In this document: piece after piece, positions 8,911-17,969 of the stretch
How the letters are laid out: every line of letters starts with the position of its first letter
Numbering within the stretch: the stretch's first letter is position 1
NCBI GenBank assembly: GCA_022567135.1
Contig: JADFHP010000010.1
Location: forward strand, 1-39,453
From: Chloroflexota bacterium
GTDB taxonomy: Bacteria > Chloroflexota > Dehalococcoidia > Lucifugimonadales > Lucifugimonadaceae
DNA: 39,453 nucleotides
Direction: 5' to 3'
Notes under the pieces: model-generated
The model's input: the letters and a program-made list of their open reading frames with translations, nothing else
The model's database searches: none
Told to the model about the DNA's origin: nothing
Position numbers and translations under genes: made by a program

Positions 8911-9204
8911 TTAACCCTTCAGCTCAATCAAGATGACGTGGGAGTCTTCGCTCAGCACCTCGGTCGTGTGCTCGAAGCCGGGGTTGAACATCGCCGCCCC
9001 GGCGGACAGCTCTAACTCCATAGATTCGCCATTGGGCATGCCGAATGCCACCTTGGTGTCGCTCACGCTCACCGCGACAACATCTGGATGCGAGTGCATC
9101 GCAGTCTTGTCGCCCTTCTTCCCTTTGAACTCCAGAATCCGGACTCTGTCATTCTCCTCGACGACTTTATAGTGATCCGGCGCTGCTTCGACTGCGTCAG
9201 GCAT
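8911..9204 (-). CDS. Small single-domain cupin
   Basis: 'YKVVEENDRVRILEFKGKKGDKTAMHSHPDVVAVSVSD..GAAMFNPGFEHTTEVLSE'. Confidence 0.8.
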   Translation of the reverse strand: MPDAVEAAPDHYKVVEENDRVRILEFKGKKGDKTAMHSHPDVVAVSVSDTKVAFGMPNGESMELELSAGAAMFNPGFEHTTEVLSEDSHVILIELKG

Positions 9205-9303
9205 ATCTAGTCCTCCCTGTCGGCTATTGAGTCCAGCCTACCCAAAATTACTTAGCGGCCGAATAATGGCCCGGTCGCGGCCGCCTGTCAATTCGCGAGC
9301 GCA

Positions 9304-9849
9304 TCATTCTTTCGACTCGCCTAAGGAATTATTGGCCGACATGGCCCATGCTTCATGAATTGCCCTCTGGTATACCGGTCGAGGGCATAGAGAAAAAGAA
9401 ATCTGCTCTATCGCCTCATGAAACGGCACGAAGCGTCTGTGGCTCATCTCGTGCTCGGGATCCCACTCGCGAATCGAGACTGCCGCACGCCAAACCGATC
9501 TGACAAGTATCAGACCCTTCTCCGGGCCGCTCTTACAGACCCCTTTGGTGAAGCCAAGCAGCGACGCCTCCTCTACCCGCACGCAGGCTTCCTCAAGCAC
9601 CTCTCTATCTAAGGTCTCTCTCAAATCTTCGCCTGCCTCAGGACGACCGCCGGGCAGGTCCCAGGACTTTCCGTCCTGACTCACCAGGAGTACGTCCCCA
9701 TCGGGGGTGATGCAGACAGCTGAAGCGCCGTGAGGCCTTCCACTGGGAGGAGGAAGGGCCGCGGGATGCCACGATATGACCCAATCCTGGTGGCCGATGC
9801 GAAAGTCGAACTCTTCTCCGTCGCTCGCAGCAGATTCAGAATCTGTCAA
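9304..9849 (-). CDS. NUDIX hydrolase
   Basis: Nudix box 'GGRPEAGEDLRETLDREVLEEACVRVEE'. Confidence 0.88.
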   Translation of the reverse strand: MTDSESAASDGEEFDFRIGHQDWVISWHPAALPPPSGRPHGASAVCITPDGDVLLVSQDGKSWDLPGGRPEAGEDLRETLDREVLEEACVRVEEASLLGFTKGVCKSGPEKGLILVRSVWRAAVSIREWDPEHEMSHRRFVPFHEAIEQISFSLCPRPVYQRAIHEAWAMSANNSLGESKE

Positions 9850-9875
9850 TTACGCGATCCCCACCTGCGTGCGGC

Positions 9876-10667
9876 CTAAACCACCGGCGCCGCGCCACCG
9901 TCCACGTTGAGCGACGCCCCGGCCACGTAACTTGCCCGCTCGGACGCCAGGAAGCAGATCACGTCCCCGACCTCGTGCGCCTCGGCTACGCGGCCGAGCG
10001 GCAAGTTCGCCCCCGCCTGCTCATAAAAAGCATCGAGGGTGAGCGACGGGTCGTCCTTTTTGAGGGCTTCATATCGCTTGCGCTGCTGGCCGCTCTTGGT
10101 CAGCGACACGCAGACGGTGTTCACGAGAATATTGTCAGGGGCGTAGTCCTTCGACATCGCCTTGGTCATCGCAATCCCCGCAGCGCGCGAGAGAGACGTC
10201 GGCAGCGTGCCGGCGCCCGCGGCCTTGCCGCCCGGAGTGGTGATGTTGATGATCCGGCCCCACTTCGCCTTTTGCATATGCGGCAGCGCCGCCTGCGCGC
10301 AGTGCATCGCGCCGTATACCTTGATCTGAAGATCGATGGTCAGCATGTCGGTAGTCATCGCATCGAACTTGGCTGCCGAAGAGGTGCCGGCGTTGTTGAC
10401 GAGAATATCCAGCCGTCCCCACTTGTCGACTACCTGCTGTACAGACGCCTGGACCGCTTCCCGGTCGGTTACGTCGCAACTGAGCGCCAGTACTTCGCCG
10501 GACCCGGCCGCGTCGATGTCGGCCGCCGCCGCGTCCAGCCGGCCCTGGTCCCTGGCGAATATCGCAACGTTGGCGCCCTCGGCGGCCAGCGATATCGCGG
10601 CGCCCTTGCCAATCCCGTCGCTGCCGCCGGTCACGATCGCAACTCTGCCGCTCAGTCCAAGGTCCAT
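9876..10667 (-). CDS. SDR-family oxidoreductase lacking a recognisable YxxxK at the usual position
   Basis: 'GRVAIVTGGSDGIGKG' Rossmann motif, 'NNAG', C-terminal 'VAGASLNVDGG'; active-site region reads 'GTLPTSLSRAAGIAMTKAMSKD'. Confidence 0.88.
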   Translation of the reverse strand: MDLGLSGRVAIVTGGSDGIGKGAAISLAAEGANVAIFARDQGRLDAAAADIDAAGSGEVLALSCDVTDREAVQASVQQVVDKWGRLDILVNNAGTSSAAKFDAMTTDMLTIDLQIKVYGAMHCAQAALPHMQKAKWGRIINITTPGGKAAGAGTLPTSLSRAAGIAMTKAMSKDYAPDNILVNTVCVSLTKSGQQRKRYEALKKDDPSLTLDAFYEQAGANLPLGRVAEAHEVGDVICFLASERASYVAGASLNVDGGAAPVV

Positions 10668-10781
10668 CACACTGCTCCAGACACTCTGGGCCAACCAGGT
10701 AGGGGCGCAATTATAGAGACGGTGAGCAATAAGCCGGGCACGGCCCGCCTGTGTTAGCGTTGATTTTCTGGATTATTCATA

Positions 10782-10804
10782 TGCCCCGCATCCCAGGCGG
10801 GGCA
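10782..10804. repeat. Hairpin TGCCCCGC-ATCCCAG-GCGGGGCA upstream of the class V aminotransferase
   Basis: Perfect 8-bp inverted repeat with 7-nt loop. Confidence 0.6.
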
Positions 10805-10828
10805 GGTTTATGTTTGACGAGGAATGAG

Positions 10829-12025
10829 TTGACCAACGAATTCGGGCCGCTCTCCGTGCCGCGGCGGCTGCTAATGGGTCCCGGACCGACAGACGTGCAC
10901 CCGAGAGTGCTCAGGGCCATGTCGACGCCGATTACCGGTTATCTCGACTCCGCCTACTTCGAAATCCTGGATGAAGTGGCCGAAATGCTGCGGATCGTCT
11001 ACGAGACACGGGCGACGACCATGGTCGTCGCCGCATCCGGCTCGGGCGGCATGGAGGCCGGGCTGAACAGCTTTATCGAGCCCGGCGACACGGTCGTCAT
11101 GTGCTCATACGGCCACTTCTGCGAGCGCATGATCCTGATGGCCGAAAGGCTGGGGGCCAACGTCGTCCCTGTTCGGTCGGAGTGGGGCAGGGCGATGGAC
11201 CCTCAACTCCTTGTCGACGCGCTCGCTGCCAACCCCGGCACGAAGCTCGTCACCGCAATACATGCGGAGACCTCGACGGGCGTCCTGCAGCCGCTCCCCG
11301 AGCTCTCCCGGCTGGCGCACGACGCGGGCGCGCTCTTCATGGCGGACATGGTGACTTCCCTGAGCGGCTGCGAAGTTCGTGTGGACGAATGGGGCGTCGA
11401 CTACGCTTACTCCGGTCCGCAAAAATGCCTCGCAGGCCCCCCCGGCCTCAGCCCGGTCGCCGTCAGCGAAAGAGCGCTTGAAACGGTGAGGACGCGCAAG
11501 ACGCTTCCGAGTAGCTGGTACCTTGACCTCGATCTGATCGACCAGTACTGGGGCCCCGACCACGTCCACCACCACACCAGCCCTGTCAGCATGATGTTCG
11601 GCCTGCGCGAAGCTCTTGCGATGGCACTCGAAGAAGGCCTGCCGACCAGATTTCAGCGGCACGCCTCCACCGCCTCCGCCCTGCGCGCCGGGCTGACCGC
11701 GCTCGGCCTCGAGCTGCCCGTCCCTGCGGCCGAGCGGCTCAACCAGCTAACCCTGATCCAGGTGCCAGACGGCATCGACGACAACGCGGTCAGGCAGCAG
11801 GTGCTCGACGACTACAGCATCGAGATCGGCCGCGGCCTCGGCGAGTTCAGGGGCAACAAGTGGCGCATCGGCCTGATGGGCCACTCCTGCCAGCCGGGTA
11901 ACGTGCTGGCCGTCCTGTCGGCGCTCGAGAAGGTGCTCCCCGCCCACGGATACGAAGTGGGCGTCGGCGCCGGTGTCGCGGCCGCCAGCGCAGAGCTGGC
12001 GAAGCACGATATCCGGGTGCCGTAG
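10829..12025 (+). CDS. Class V aminotransferase (alanine/serine-glyoxylate aminotransferase-like)
   Basis: 'LLMGPGPTDVHPRVLRAMSTPITGYLD', PLP-lysine region 'YAYSGPQKCLAGPPGLSPVAVS', 'YSIEIGRGLGEFRGNKWRIGLMGHSC'; TTG start after a GAGGAA-like SD. Confidence 0.88.
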   Translation: MTNEFGPLSVPRRLLMGPGPTDVHPRVLRAMSTPITGYLDSAYFEILDEVAEMLRIVYETRATTMVVAASGSGGMEAGLNSFIEPGDTVVMCSYGHFCERMILMAERLGANVVPVRSEWGRAMDPQLLVDALAANPGTKLVTAIHAETSTGVLQPLPELSRLAHDAGALFMADMVTSLSGCEVRVDEWGVDYAYSGPQKCLAGPPGLSPVAVSERALETVRTRKTLPSSWYLDLDLIDQYWGPDHVHHHTSPVSMMFGLREALAMALEEGLPTRFQRHASTASALRAGLTALGLELPVPAAERLNQLTLIQVPDGIDDNAVRQQVLDDYSIEIGRGLGEFRGNKWRIGLMGHSCQPGNVLAVLSALEKVLPAHGYEVGVGAGVAAASAELAKHDIRVP

Positions 12026-12052
12026 CCAGTACCTTCGCATCCCCTGATCATG

Positions 12053-12150
12053 GTCATTCTGGCCTGCGCCGGAATCTAGCCCCGTTGTAGCGACCAGCGT
12101 GAGTGACGAGCGCGCTGAGGCCTCTGGATTCCGGCGTTCGCCGGAATGAC
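12053..12150. repeat. REPIN/MITE-like element: two GC-rich hairpin units in inverted orientation
   Basis: gtcattctggcctgcgccggaatctag (12053-12079) is near-complementary to ctggattccggcgttcgccggaatgac (12124-12150); the latter contains palindrome ATTCCGGCGTTCGCCGGAAT. Confidence 0.7.
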
Positions 12151-12199
12151 GTATACGTAGGCGGCGCCGGTGAGCAACACAGATAGCCACCCCCCGGCG

Positions 12200-13528
12200 C
12201 TACTTCTCCCGGCTATACGCTTCGTCCAGCAGGTCGATCACGTACTTCACCTGCGTCGAGCTACCCCGTGCCTCGAGGCCCTTGCTCATCTGCAGCACAC
12301 AGCCGGGGTTGCCGGACGCCACCACCATCGCGCCGGTCGACTCCACGTTCTCGACCTTGCGGTCGCGCAGGTATCCTGACATCTCCGGAGAAGTGAGCGC
12401 GTACGTGCCGCCCGCGCCGCAGCAGACCGAGGATTCCGGCAGCTCGACAAGTTTCAGGCCGGGAATGGAGTTCAGAAGCTGCCGGGGTTGATCGGTGATC
12501 TTCTGCGTATGAGCCAGGTGGCAGGCGTCCTGATACGTCACCGTCATGTCGAGAAATCCCTGCGGCGGCTTGAAGCCCACCTCGACCAGATATTCGTGGA
12601 TGTCCCTCGTCATCCCGGCCAGCCGCTCCGCCTTCTCGGCATAGTCGGGGTCACCGGCCAGCAGCTCGCCGTAGTCCTTCATCTGGGTGCCGCAGCCCCC
12701 CGAAGCAGTTATTACGGCGTCGATATCCAGTTCCAGAAAACTATCAATGTTGCGGCGGGCCATCTCACGGGCGGTCTCACGCTCGCCTGCATGCACGTTC
12801 AGCGCGCCGCAACATGCCTGGCCCGCCGGCACGATCACCTCGATACCGTTGCGCCGGAGCACGCGCATCGCCGCTTCCATCGTCGGGCCGTGCATCAGCG
12901 GCATCACGCATCCAGCCAGCAGCGCCACTTTTGCCTTCCGCTCGCTCGCAGGCGGCGTAGCGGTCTGGTTGGATGCGGCAAAGAACTTCGTTCTCAGCTC
13001 CGGCAGATACGCTTCCAGGACTACCTGATCGCCCGGCAGCAGCCGTAGTATCCCTATCGCCCGCACAACCCGCCTCATTCCAGACCGCTGGTAGAGCTTG
13101 ATGCTGGTGGCGAACGCCCGCAGCAATCGCGGCCGCTGCAGCAGTATGCCGAACCCGACCCGCCGGGCGAATCGCGCATGCCGGGGCCGCTGGCCGACTG
13201 TCTTGATCTCGAGCCTCACTGACTCCATCAGGCTGCCGTATGGCACATTGGAGGGACAGGCGTCTTCGCAGGCGCGGCATTGCAGGCAAAGCTCCCAGCT
13301 CGGAATTACGGCCGGGCCGATCTCCAGCCGCCCCTCGTGCACCGCCTTCATCATCGCAAGCCGGCCGCGCGGCGACTCCGACTCGAGCCCGGTTGCCAGA
13401 TATGTCGGGCATGCGTTCAGGCAGAAGCCGCAATGCACGCACTTGTAGAGGTCTTCCTCACGCGGTGCCTCTGGCGTGGTGAAGCCAGACGTTTTTGATA
13501 TCGTGCCGGTGGTGCTTTGCAACTTCAA
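12200..13528 (-). CDS. glcF: Glycolate oxidase iron-sulfur subunit-like (Fe-S)-binding protein
   Basis: 'CVHCGFCLNACPTYLATGLESESPRGRLAMM', 'CLQCRACEDACPSNVPYG' plus CCG-domain cysteines ('ACCGALNVHAGERE', 'SSVCCGAGGTYAL'). Confidence 0.9.
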   Translation of the reverse strand: MKLQSTTGTISKTSGFTTPEAPREEDLYKCVHCGFCLNACPTYLATGLESESPRGRLAMMKAVHEGRLEIGPAVIPSWELCLQCRACEDACPSNVPYGSLMESVRLEIKTVGQRPRHARFARRVGFGILLQRPRLLRAFATSIKLYQRSGMRRVVRAIGILRLLPGDQVVLEAYLPELRTKFFAASNQTATPPASERKAKVALLAGCVMPLMHGPTMEAAMRVLRRNGIEVIVPAGQACCGALNVHAGERETAREMARRNIDSFLELDIDAVITASGGCGTQMKDYGELLAGDPDYAEKAERLAGMTRDIHEYLVEVGFKPPQGFLDMTVTYQDACHLAHTQKITDQPRQLLNSIPGLKLVELPESSVCCGAGGTYALTSPEMSGYLRDRKVENVESTGAMVVASGNPGCVLQMSKGLEARGSSTQVKYVIDLLDEAYSREK

Positions 13529-14808
13529 ATCCGCCCAACGAATCGGCCGGGATTCAGGGTACGTTTAGGGTCGAACTGCTCTTTCATGCGCCTCATGATA
13601 TCGATCGCCGGCCCCGGGTTGCCCCAGACGTCAATCTCGCTCTTCAATTCGGACGGATACCTCTCGAAGACGGCCTCGCACCGGAACTCCCGGGCCGCCA
13701 TCGCCGCCGCCGCAGCGGTCTTCGCCAGCTCCTCCGGGTCGCCACCCGGCCAGTCCGCCAGCACAGTGCCGGTGCCGACGTGAATAGTCGCGCCGAACGC
13801 GCCAACTGCGTTCGAAGCTCCTATAAGTCGCGATGCGTACGCGAACGCGTCCGTGGGTTTCAGCGTCGCTCTGGCCGATAGCGCCGGCGGCGTCTGCGCA
13901 TCCGGAAGCGACCCCGCCCAGGCAGCCTCCGCGTCTTGTCCGCCTAATACATCGAATCCGTCGGCCATGTCCGCCCCGAATAGCGACGTAAGCTCATCTA
14001 CCTGCCTGCGAACCGCTGAAAATCCACCCGATACCCGCGCCAGGATCACCACCGCCTCCGACTCGCCATCGCCAGGTCCGGCAAGCGTCTGAACCACGGC
14101 GAGCGCCCGTGCCCCGACCAGCACCGCAAGCGCCTCGGGCTGAAACGACCAGTTGAAGATACGCATGGCTGTCTCGCGCGCCGCATCCAGTCCGTCGAAC
14201 CAACCCGCCACCGTCTGCGTGTCTGCCGGGATTGGGGAGACCTTGAATGCGACCTCCGTGATGATTCCAAGAGTACCAAGCGCACCGATATGAAGTCGCA
14301 CAAGATCGAACCCCTGCACGTTCTTGACCACCCGTCCGCCGGACTTGGTCACCGCGCCGTCCGCCTCCACCACCTCCAACCCGATCGCCAGGTCGCGAAC
14401 GCCGCCCACGTTGGAGCGCACCGGCCCAACCGCGTTCGACGCCAGCGAGCCGCCAATAGTTGCCGCAGCCGGCTCCGGCGGGTCAAAGTCCAGGCGCTGG
14501 CCAGACTCCCCAAGCACCGCCTGCAACTCCGCGATCCGAGTGCCGCCGCTGACAACGACGGTCAGGTCCGCAGGCTCATATTCGACTATGCCGGAGATTC
14601 CAGTGAGATCGACTGCAACGTCGTACCGCTCCGGGGTGTTGCCAAGGCTCATCCGCGTCCCGCCACCCCACGGGATAACCGCCTCGCCTGCTGAGTTGGC
14701 ATCGGCGATCACCCGCGAGAGTTCGTCTGCCGAGGCTGGCCGCTCGACGCGGCTCGGGGACAGGCCATCGACCTCAAACCCGGTTTCCGATTGCGATGCC
14801 TCGGCCAA
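13525..14808 (-). CDS. glcE: FAD-binding oxidoreductase, glycolate oxidase subunit GlcE-like
   Basis: 'VIPWGGGTRMSLGNTPERYDVAVDLTGISGIVEYEPADLTVVVSGGTRIAELQAVLGESGQRLDFDPPEP' and 'HIGALGTLGIITEVAFKVSPIP'; TTGA overlap with glcF. Confidence 0.87.
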   Translation of the reverse strand: MAEASQSETGFEVDGLSPSRVERPASADELSRVIADANSAGEAVIPWGGGTRMSLGNTPERYDVAVDLTGISGIVEYEPADLTVVVSGGTRIAELQAVLGESGQRLDFDPPEPAAATIGGSLASNAVGPVRSNVGGVRDLAIGLEVVEADGAVTKSGGRVVKNVQGFDLVRLHIGALGTLGIITEVAFKVSPIPADTQTVAGWFDGLDAARETAMRIFNWSFQPEALAVLVGARALAVVQTLAGPGDGESEAVVILARVSGGFSAVRRQVDELTSLFGADMADGFDVLGGQDAEAAWAGSLPDAQTPPALSARATLKPTDAFAYASRLIGASNAVGAFGATIHVGTGTVLADWPGGDPEELAKTAAAAAMAAREFRCEAVFERYPSELKSEIDVWGNPGPAIDIMRRMKEQFDPKRTLNPGRFVGRI

Positions 14809-14816
14809 GCGACTTG

Positions 14817-15791
14817 CTACACCAGCCGCGGGCCGTTGTCGCGGGCCCAGTCGGCAATTTTCTGCGCATCATCAAGTGCCGCGGCAGACACCGGCAACTC
14901 CCAGTCCGCCAGGTTCGCCTGCAACTGCTCCTCCGTTCGCGCCCCCACGATGCACGCCGTGACCGCAGGGTGCTTGAGTACCCACTTGGTGCCGAGTTGA
15001 TACGGACTCACGTCGTACTTCTCACAGATCTTGGTATACCGGTCCACTGCCTCGAACTGGCTTTCGTGCCAGTACGTGCCGCGGTAGAAATTTGACGCCC
15101 GGAACTCCTCACTGAATCGTGTGCCCGGCACCGCGCCGTCACGACTGTGCTTGCCCGTGAGAAAACCGCCCGCCATCGGGCTGTAGACGATCACGCCAAC
15201 GCCGAATTCCCTGCATGCGGGCAGCAGCTCTAATTCGGGATGCCGGTAGAGCATGTTGTAGCGCGGTTGCGTCGAATCCATCCGCGCCAGCCCGTCCCGG
15301 TCGCTTATCCAGAGGGCTTGCGTTAGCTGGTATCCAGAAAAATTGGAGCAGCCGATGTACCTCACCTTGCCCTGATGCACCAGGTCGTCCATCGTGCGCA
15401 ACATCTCGGCTAGAGGGGTATCCGGGTCGAATGCGTGGATCTGATACAGATCGATGTAATCGGTCTTGAGGCGCCGGAGCGAGTCCTCGATCGCCTTCAT
15501 GATCGCCTTGCGCGAAGTGCCGATATCATGCAGCCCGTCGCCAACTTTGCTCCGGCATTTCGTGGCGAGAACAATCTCATCGCGCCGGCCCTTGAGAAAC
15601 TTGCCGACGATCTCCTCCGAACGCCCGCCGACGTAGCTGTTCGCCGTGTCGAACGTGTTGACCCCGGCATGGGCCGCCGCGGCCATCATGCGCAGCGCTG
15701 TCGACTCCTCGGTCTGATCGCCGTAGTTGTCGCACCCCACGATGTACTGCGAGATCTTGAGGCCCGTCCGACCCAGGTTTACGTATTCCAA
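14817..15791 (-). CDS. Aldo/keto reductase
   Basis: 'MEYVNLGRTGLKISQYIVGCDNYGD', 'NTFDTANSYVGGRSEEIVGKFLK', 'YIDLYQIHAFDPDTPLAEML'. Confidence 0.92.
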   Translation of the reverse strand: MEYVNLGRTGLKISQYIVGCDNYGDQTEESTALRMMAAAAHAGVNTFDTANSYVGGRSEEIVGKFLKGRRDEIVLATKCRSKVGDGLHDIGTSRKAIMKAIEDSLRRLKTDYIDLYQIHAFDPDTPLAEMLRTMDDLVHQGKVRYIGCSNFSGYQLTQALWISDRDGLARMDSTQPRYNMLYRHPELELLPACREFGVGVIVYSPMAGGFLTGKHSRDGAVPGTRFSEEFRASNFYRGTYWHESQFEAVDRYTKICEKYDVSPYQLGTKWVLKHPAVTACIVGARTEEQLQANLADWELPVSAAALDDAQKIADWARDNGPRLV

Positions 15792-15810
15792 GCCCTGCTC
15801 ACTTTAGTTG

Positions 15811-16836
15811 CTATCCTGTTGAAATCTGGACGGCCTGAACCGGCGGCGGATATGTCACCGGCGTGCTCGCCGCAAACTCCTCCGCGATCTCACGTACCAT
15901 CGACATCACACCTTCCGGCGCGTCTTCGCTGAGAGCATCGAGCGTCGATTCGATCTGATCCACGCGGCGGGCCCCAATTATCGGACTGGTCACCCCCGGA
16001 GTCTCCCTGACCCACTGAAGCGCAAGCCGGATCATGGGCTGGCCGGACTCGTCCGAAAGCGCACGCAGCTTCTCCACAACCTCGAACCTGTACTCGTCGA
16101 AATACTTGCGCTTCAGTGATCCGCCGCGTTCTGCATCCCGTGTCCCGAACTTCGTTTCCGGCTCCGCGCCTGACGGACTGTGCTTGCCGGTCAGGAAACC
16201 GGACCCCATCGGGCTGTATGCCGTCACCGCCACCTTCTCCTGAATGCAGAGCGGGATGGTTTCGACCGCGAGCCCCGGCCGGACGATGTTGAACTCCGAC
16301 TGGATGCACTCGAACCGGGCGAGATTGTTCACGTCGCTGATCCAGAGCGCCTGCGCAAGCTGCCACGCCGCCCAGTTTGAACAGCCTACGTAGTGGGCTT
16401 TCCCGGCCCGCACCACGTCGTCCAGCGCCCGCACCGTCTCCTCCACCGGCGTCGTCCGGTCGAACGAGTGGATCAGATAGAGATCGACGTGGTCCGTACG
16501 CAGCCTGCGGAGGCTCTCATCGATGCCGTTCAATATGTGATAGCGGGACGCGCCAACGTCGTTCGGCCCGTCGCCCACACGCGAGCGAACCTTAGTCGTC
16601 AGAAAGACCTCATTACGACGCCCTGAATCTTCCAGGTACTTGCCGATCACCTTCTCCGAGTTGCCGTCGGCATACGAGTCGGCGGTGTCGATGTGGTTGA
16701 TGCCCGCATCGAGCACGGTGCCCAGTATCTGGCGGCTCGTTTCCTCATCGGCGCCGTACGGGTTGCCGAGGTTATCCGTGCCGTATGCCACCTCTGAGAC
16801 ACGCGCGCCGGTCCTGCCGAACTGGACATATCTCAA
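15811..16836 (-). CDS. Aldo/keto reductase (paralogue of the downstream AKR)
   Basis: 'RYVQFGRTGARVSEVAYGTDNLGNPYG', 'HIDTADSYADGNSEKVIGKYLE', 'HVDLYLIHSFDRTTPVEETV'; TTG start overlaps the stop of the Gfo/Idh gene (alternative GTG at 16851). Confidence 0.9.
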   Translation of the reverse strand: MRYVQFGRTGARVSEVAYGTDNLGNPYGADEETSRQILGTVLDAGINHIDTADSYADGNSEKVIGKYLEDSGRRNEVFLTTKVRSRVGDGPNDVGASRYHILNGIDESLRRLRTDHVDLYLIHSFDRTTPVEETVRALDDVVRAGKAHYVGCSNWAAWQLAQALWISDVNNLARFECIQSEFNIVRPGLAVETIPLCIQEKVAVTAYSPMGSGFLTGKHSPSGAEPETKFGTRDAERGGSLKRKYFDEYRFEVVEKLRALSDESGQPMIRLALQWVRETPGVTSPIIGARRVDQIESTLDALSEDAPEGVMSMVREIAEEFAASTPVTYPPPVQAVQISTG

Positions 16837-17879
16837 TCGAGCCTCACCCACCTTTCCTCGTCCGCCGCGAGCTGAGCCGCGTCCCTGAGGCGCGCCGCCT
16901 CCAGGCCCGCGGCAAAACTGCTCTTCACCGGTTCGCCGGTCAATACGGCCCGCACGAACTGCTCGTACGGCTGCGGGTACGCCGGGCCGGCCGGCACCTC
17001 TGTCAGGACGTCTCGGTTTCCAAGACCGTTGATGCCCCTGATCGATGTCAAGCCGTCGTTTTGCAGCCGGCCTGTCGAGCCGGCGATATCCAGATGGACG
17101 TGCGTTCCGCTCGAATCGTCAAGGCCGCGTGTGATGAAACTCGTGTGAATCACCGCATACGAGCCCGTCGAGAACTCCAGTAGAAACGCCGACGAGTCGG
17201 GCGCATCGCAGTCCATCCCGTCGGGATAGCCAGGAATCGGCCGATTCTTCTCCATCACCGGGGCTATCGCTGCCAGCCGACGCACAGGTCCACCCAGCAG
17301 CAGGGCCATGTCGAAGGCGTGTATCAGCTCGTAGATCGTCCCGCCTCCCGCCTCGGCGCGAAACCGCCACGGCGTCGCATCGGGCCTGAGGTCGTGGGCC
17401 TGGCTCTGGCCCCACCAGATGTTGATGTGGTAGATATCGCCGAGATAGCCATCGTCGATCAACTGCTTGATCTGGCCGACCGGCGTCCGGCCGCGCTGGT
17501 TGAAGTTTGTGCAGTGGACAACGCCCGCCGCCTCCGCGGCGGCCAGCATCTCCTCGCACTGCGACGCCGTCATGGCAAGAGGCTTGTCGCACAGCACGTG
17601 CTTACCCGCCGCAATGGCATCCATCGCTATCGGATGATGCGAGTCGGTAGGCGTCACGATATCGACCGCGTCGATCTCACCGTCCGCAAGCAGCTCTTTG
17701 TAATCGGTGTAGCCCTTGCCGACGTCCCACTTCGACTGCATCTCAGCCAGCGCATCCGGATCACGCCGGCAGAATGCGACAACCTCAACGCCGTCAACTT
17801 TGGCGAGCTCTTCCATGTGTGTGTTGGTGAAACCGCCGGCGCCGATTATTCCGACCCTGACAGGCGCGTCCTGTGCCAT
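16833..17879 (-). CDS. Gfo/Idh/MocA-family oxidoreductase
   Basis: 'VRVGIIGAGGFTNTHMEELAKVDGVEVVAFCRRD', 'KHVLCDKPLAMTASQCEEMLAAAEAAGV'. Confidence 0.92.
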   Translation of the reverse strand: MAQDAPVRVGIIGAGGFTNTHMEELAKVDGVEVVAFCRRDPDALAEMQSKWDVGKGYTDYKELLADGEIDAVDIVTPTDSHHPIAMDAIAAGKHVLCDKPLAMTASQCEEMLAAAEAAGVVHCTNFNQRGRTPVGQIKQLIDDGYLGDIYHINIWWGQSQAHDLRPDATPWRFRAEAGGGTIYELIHAFDMALLLGGPVRRLAAIAPVMEKNRPIPGYPDGMDCDAPDSSAFLLEFSTGSYAVIHTSFITRGLDDSSGTHVHLDIAGSTGRLQNDGLTSIRGINGLGNRDVLTEVPAGPAYPQPYEQFVRAVLTGEPVKSSFAAGLEAARLRDAAQLAADEERWVRLD

Positions 17880-17969
17880 ATATCTCCCTTGTCTTCTGGC
17901 GTGATTCGTTACCCGACGAGAGGGACGCCAAGTCTAGCGGATTGCTGGTTTCAGGCGTCTGCGACGCCC

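Noticed and set aside
11747-12190. ORF with 'RHSGERRNPE' peptide
   Set aside because: This peptide is a common artefact of translating intergenic REP-like hairpins; reported as a repeat instead.
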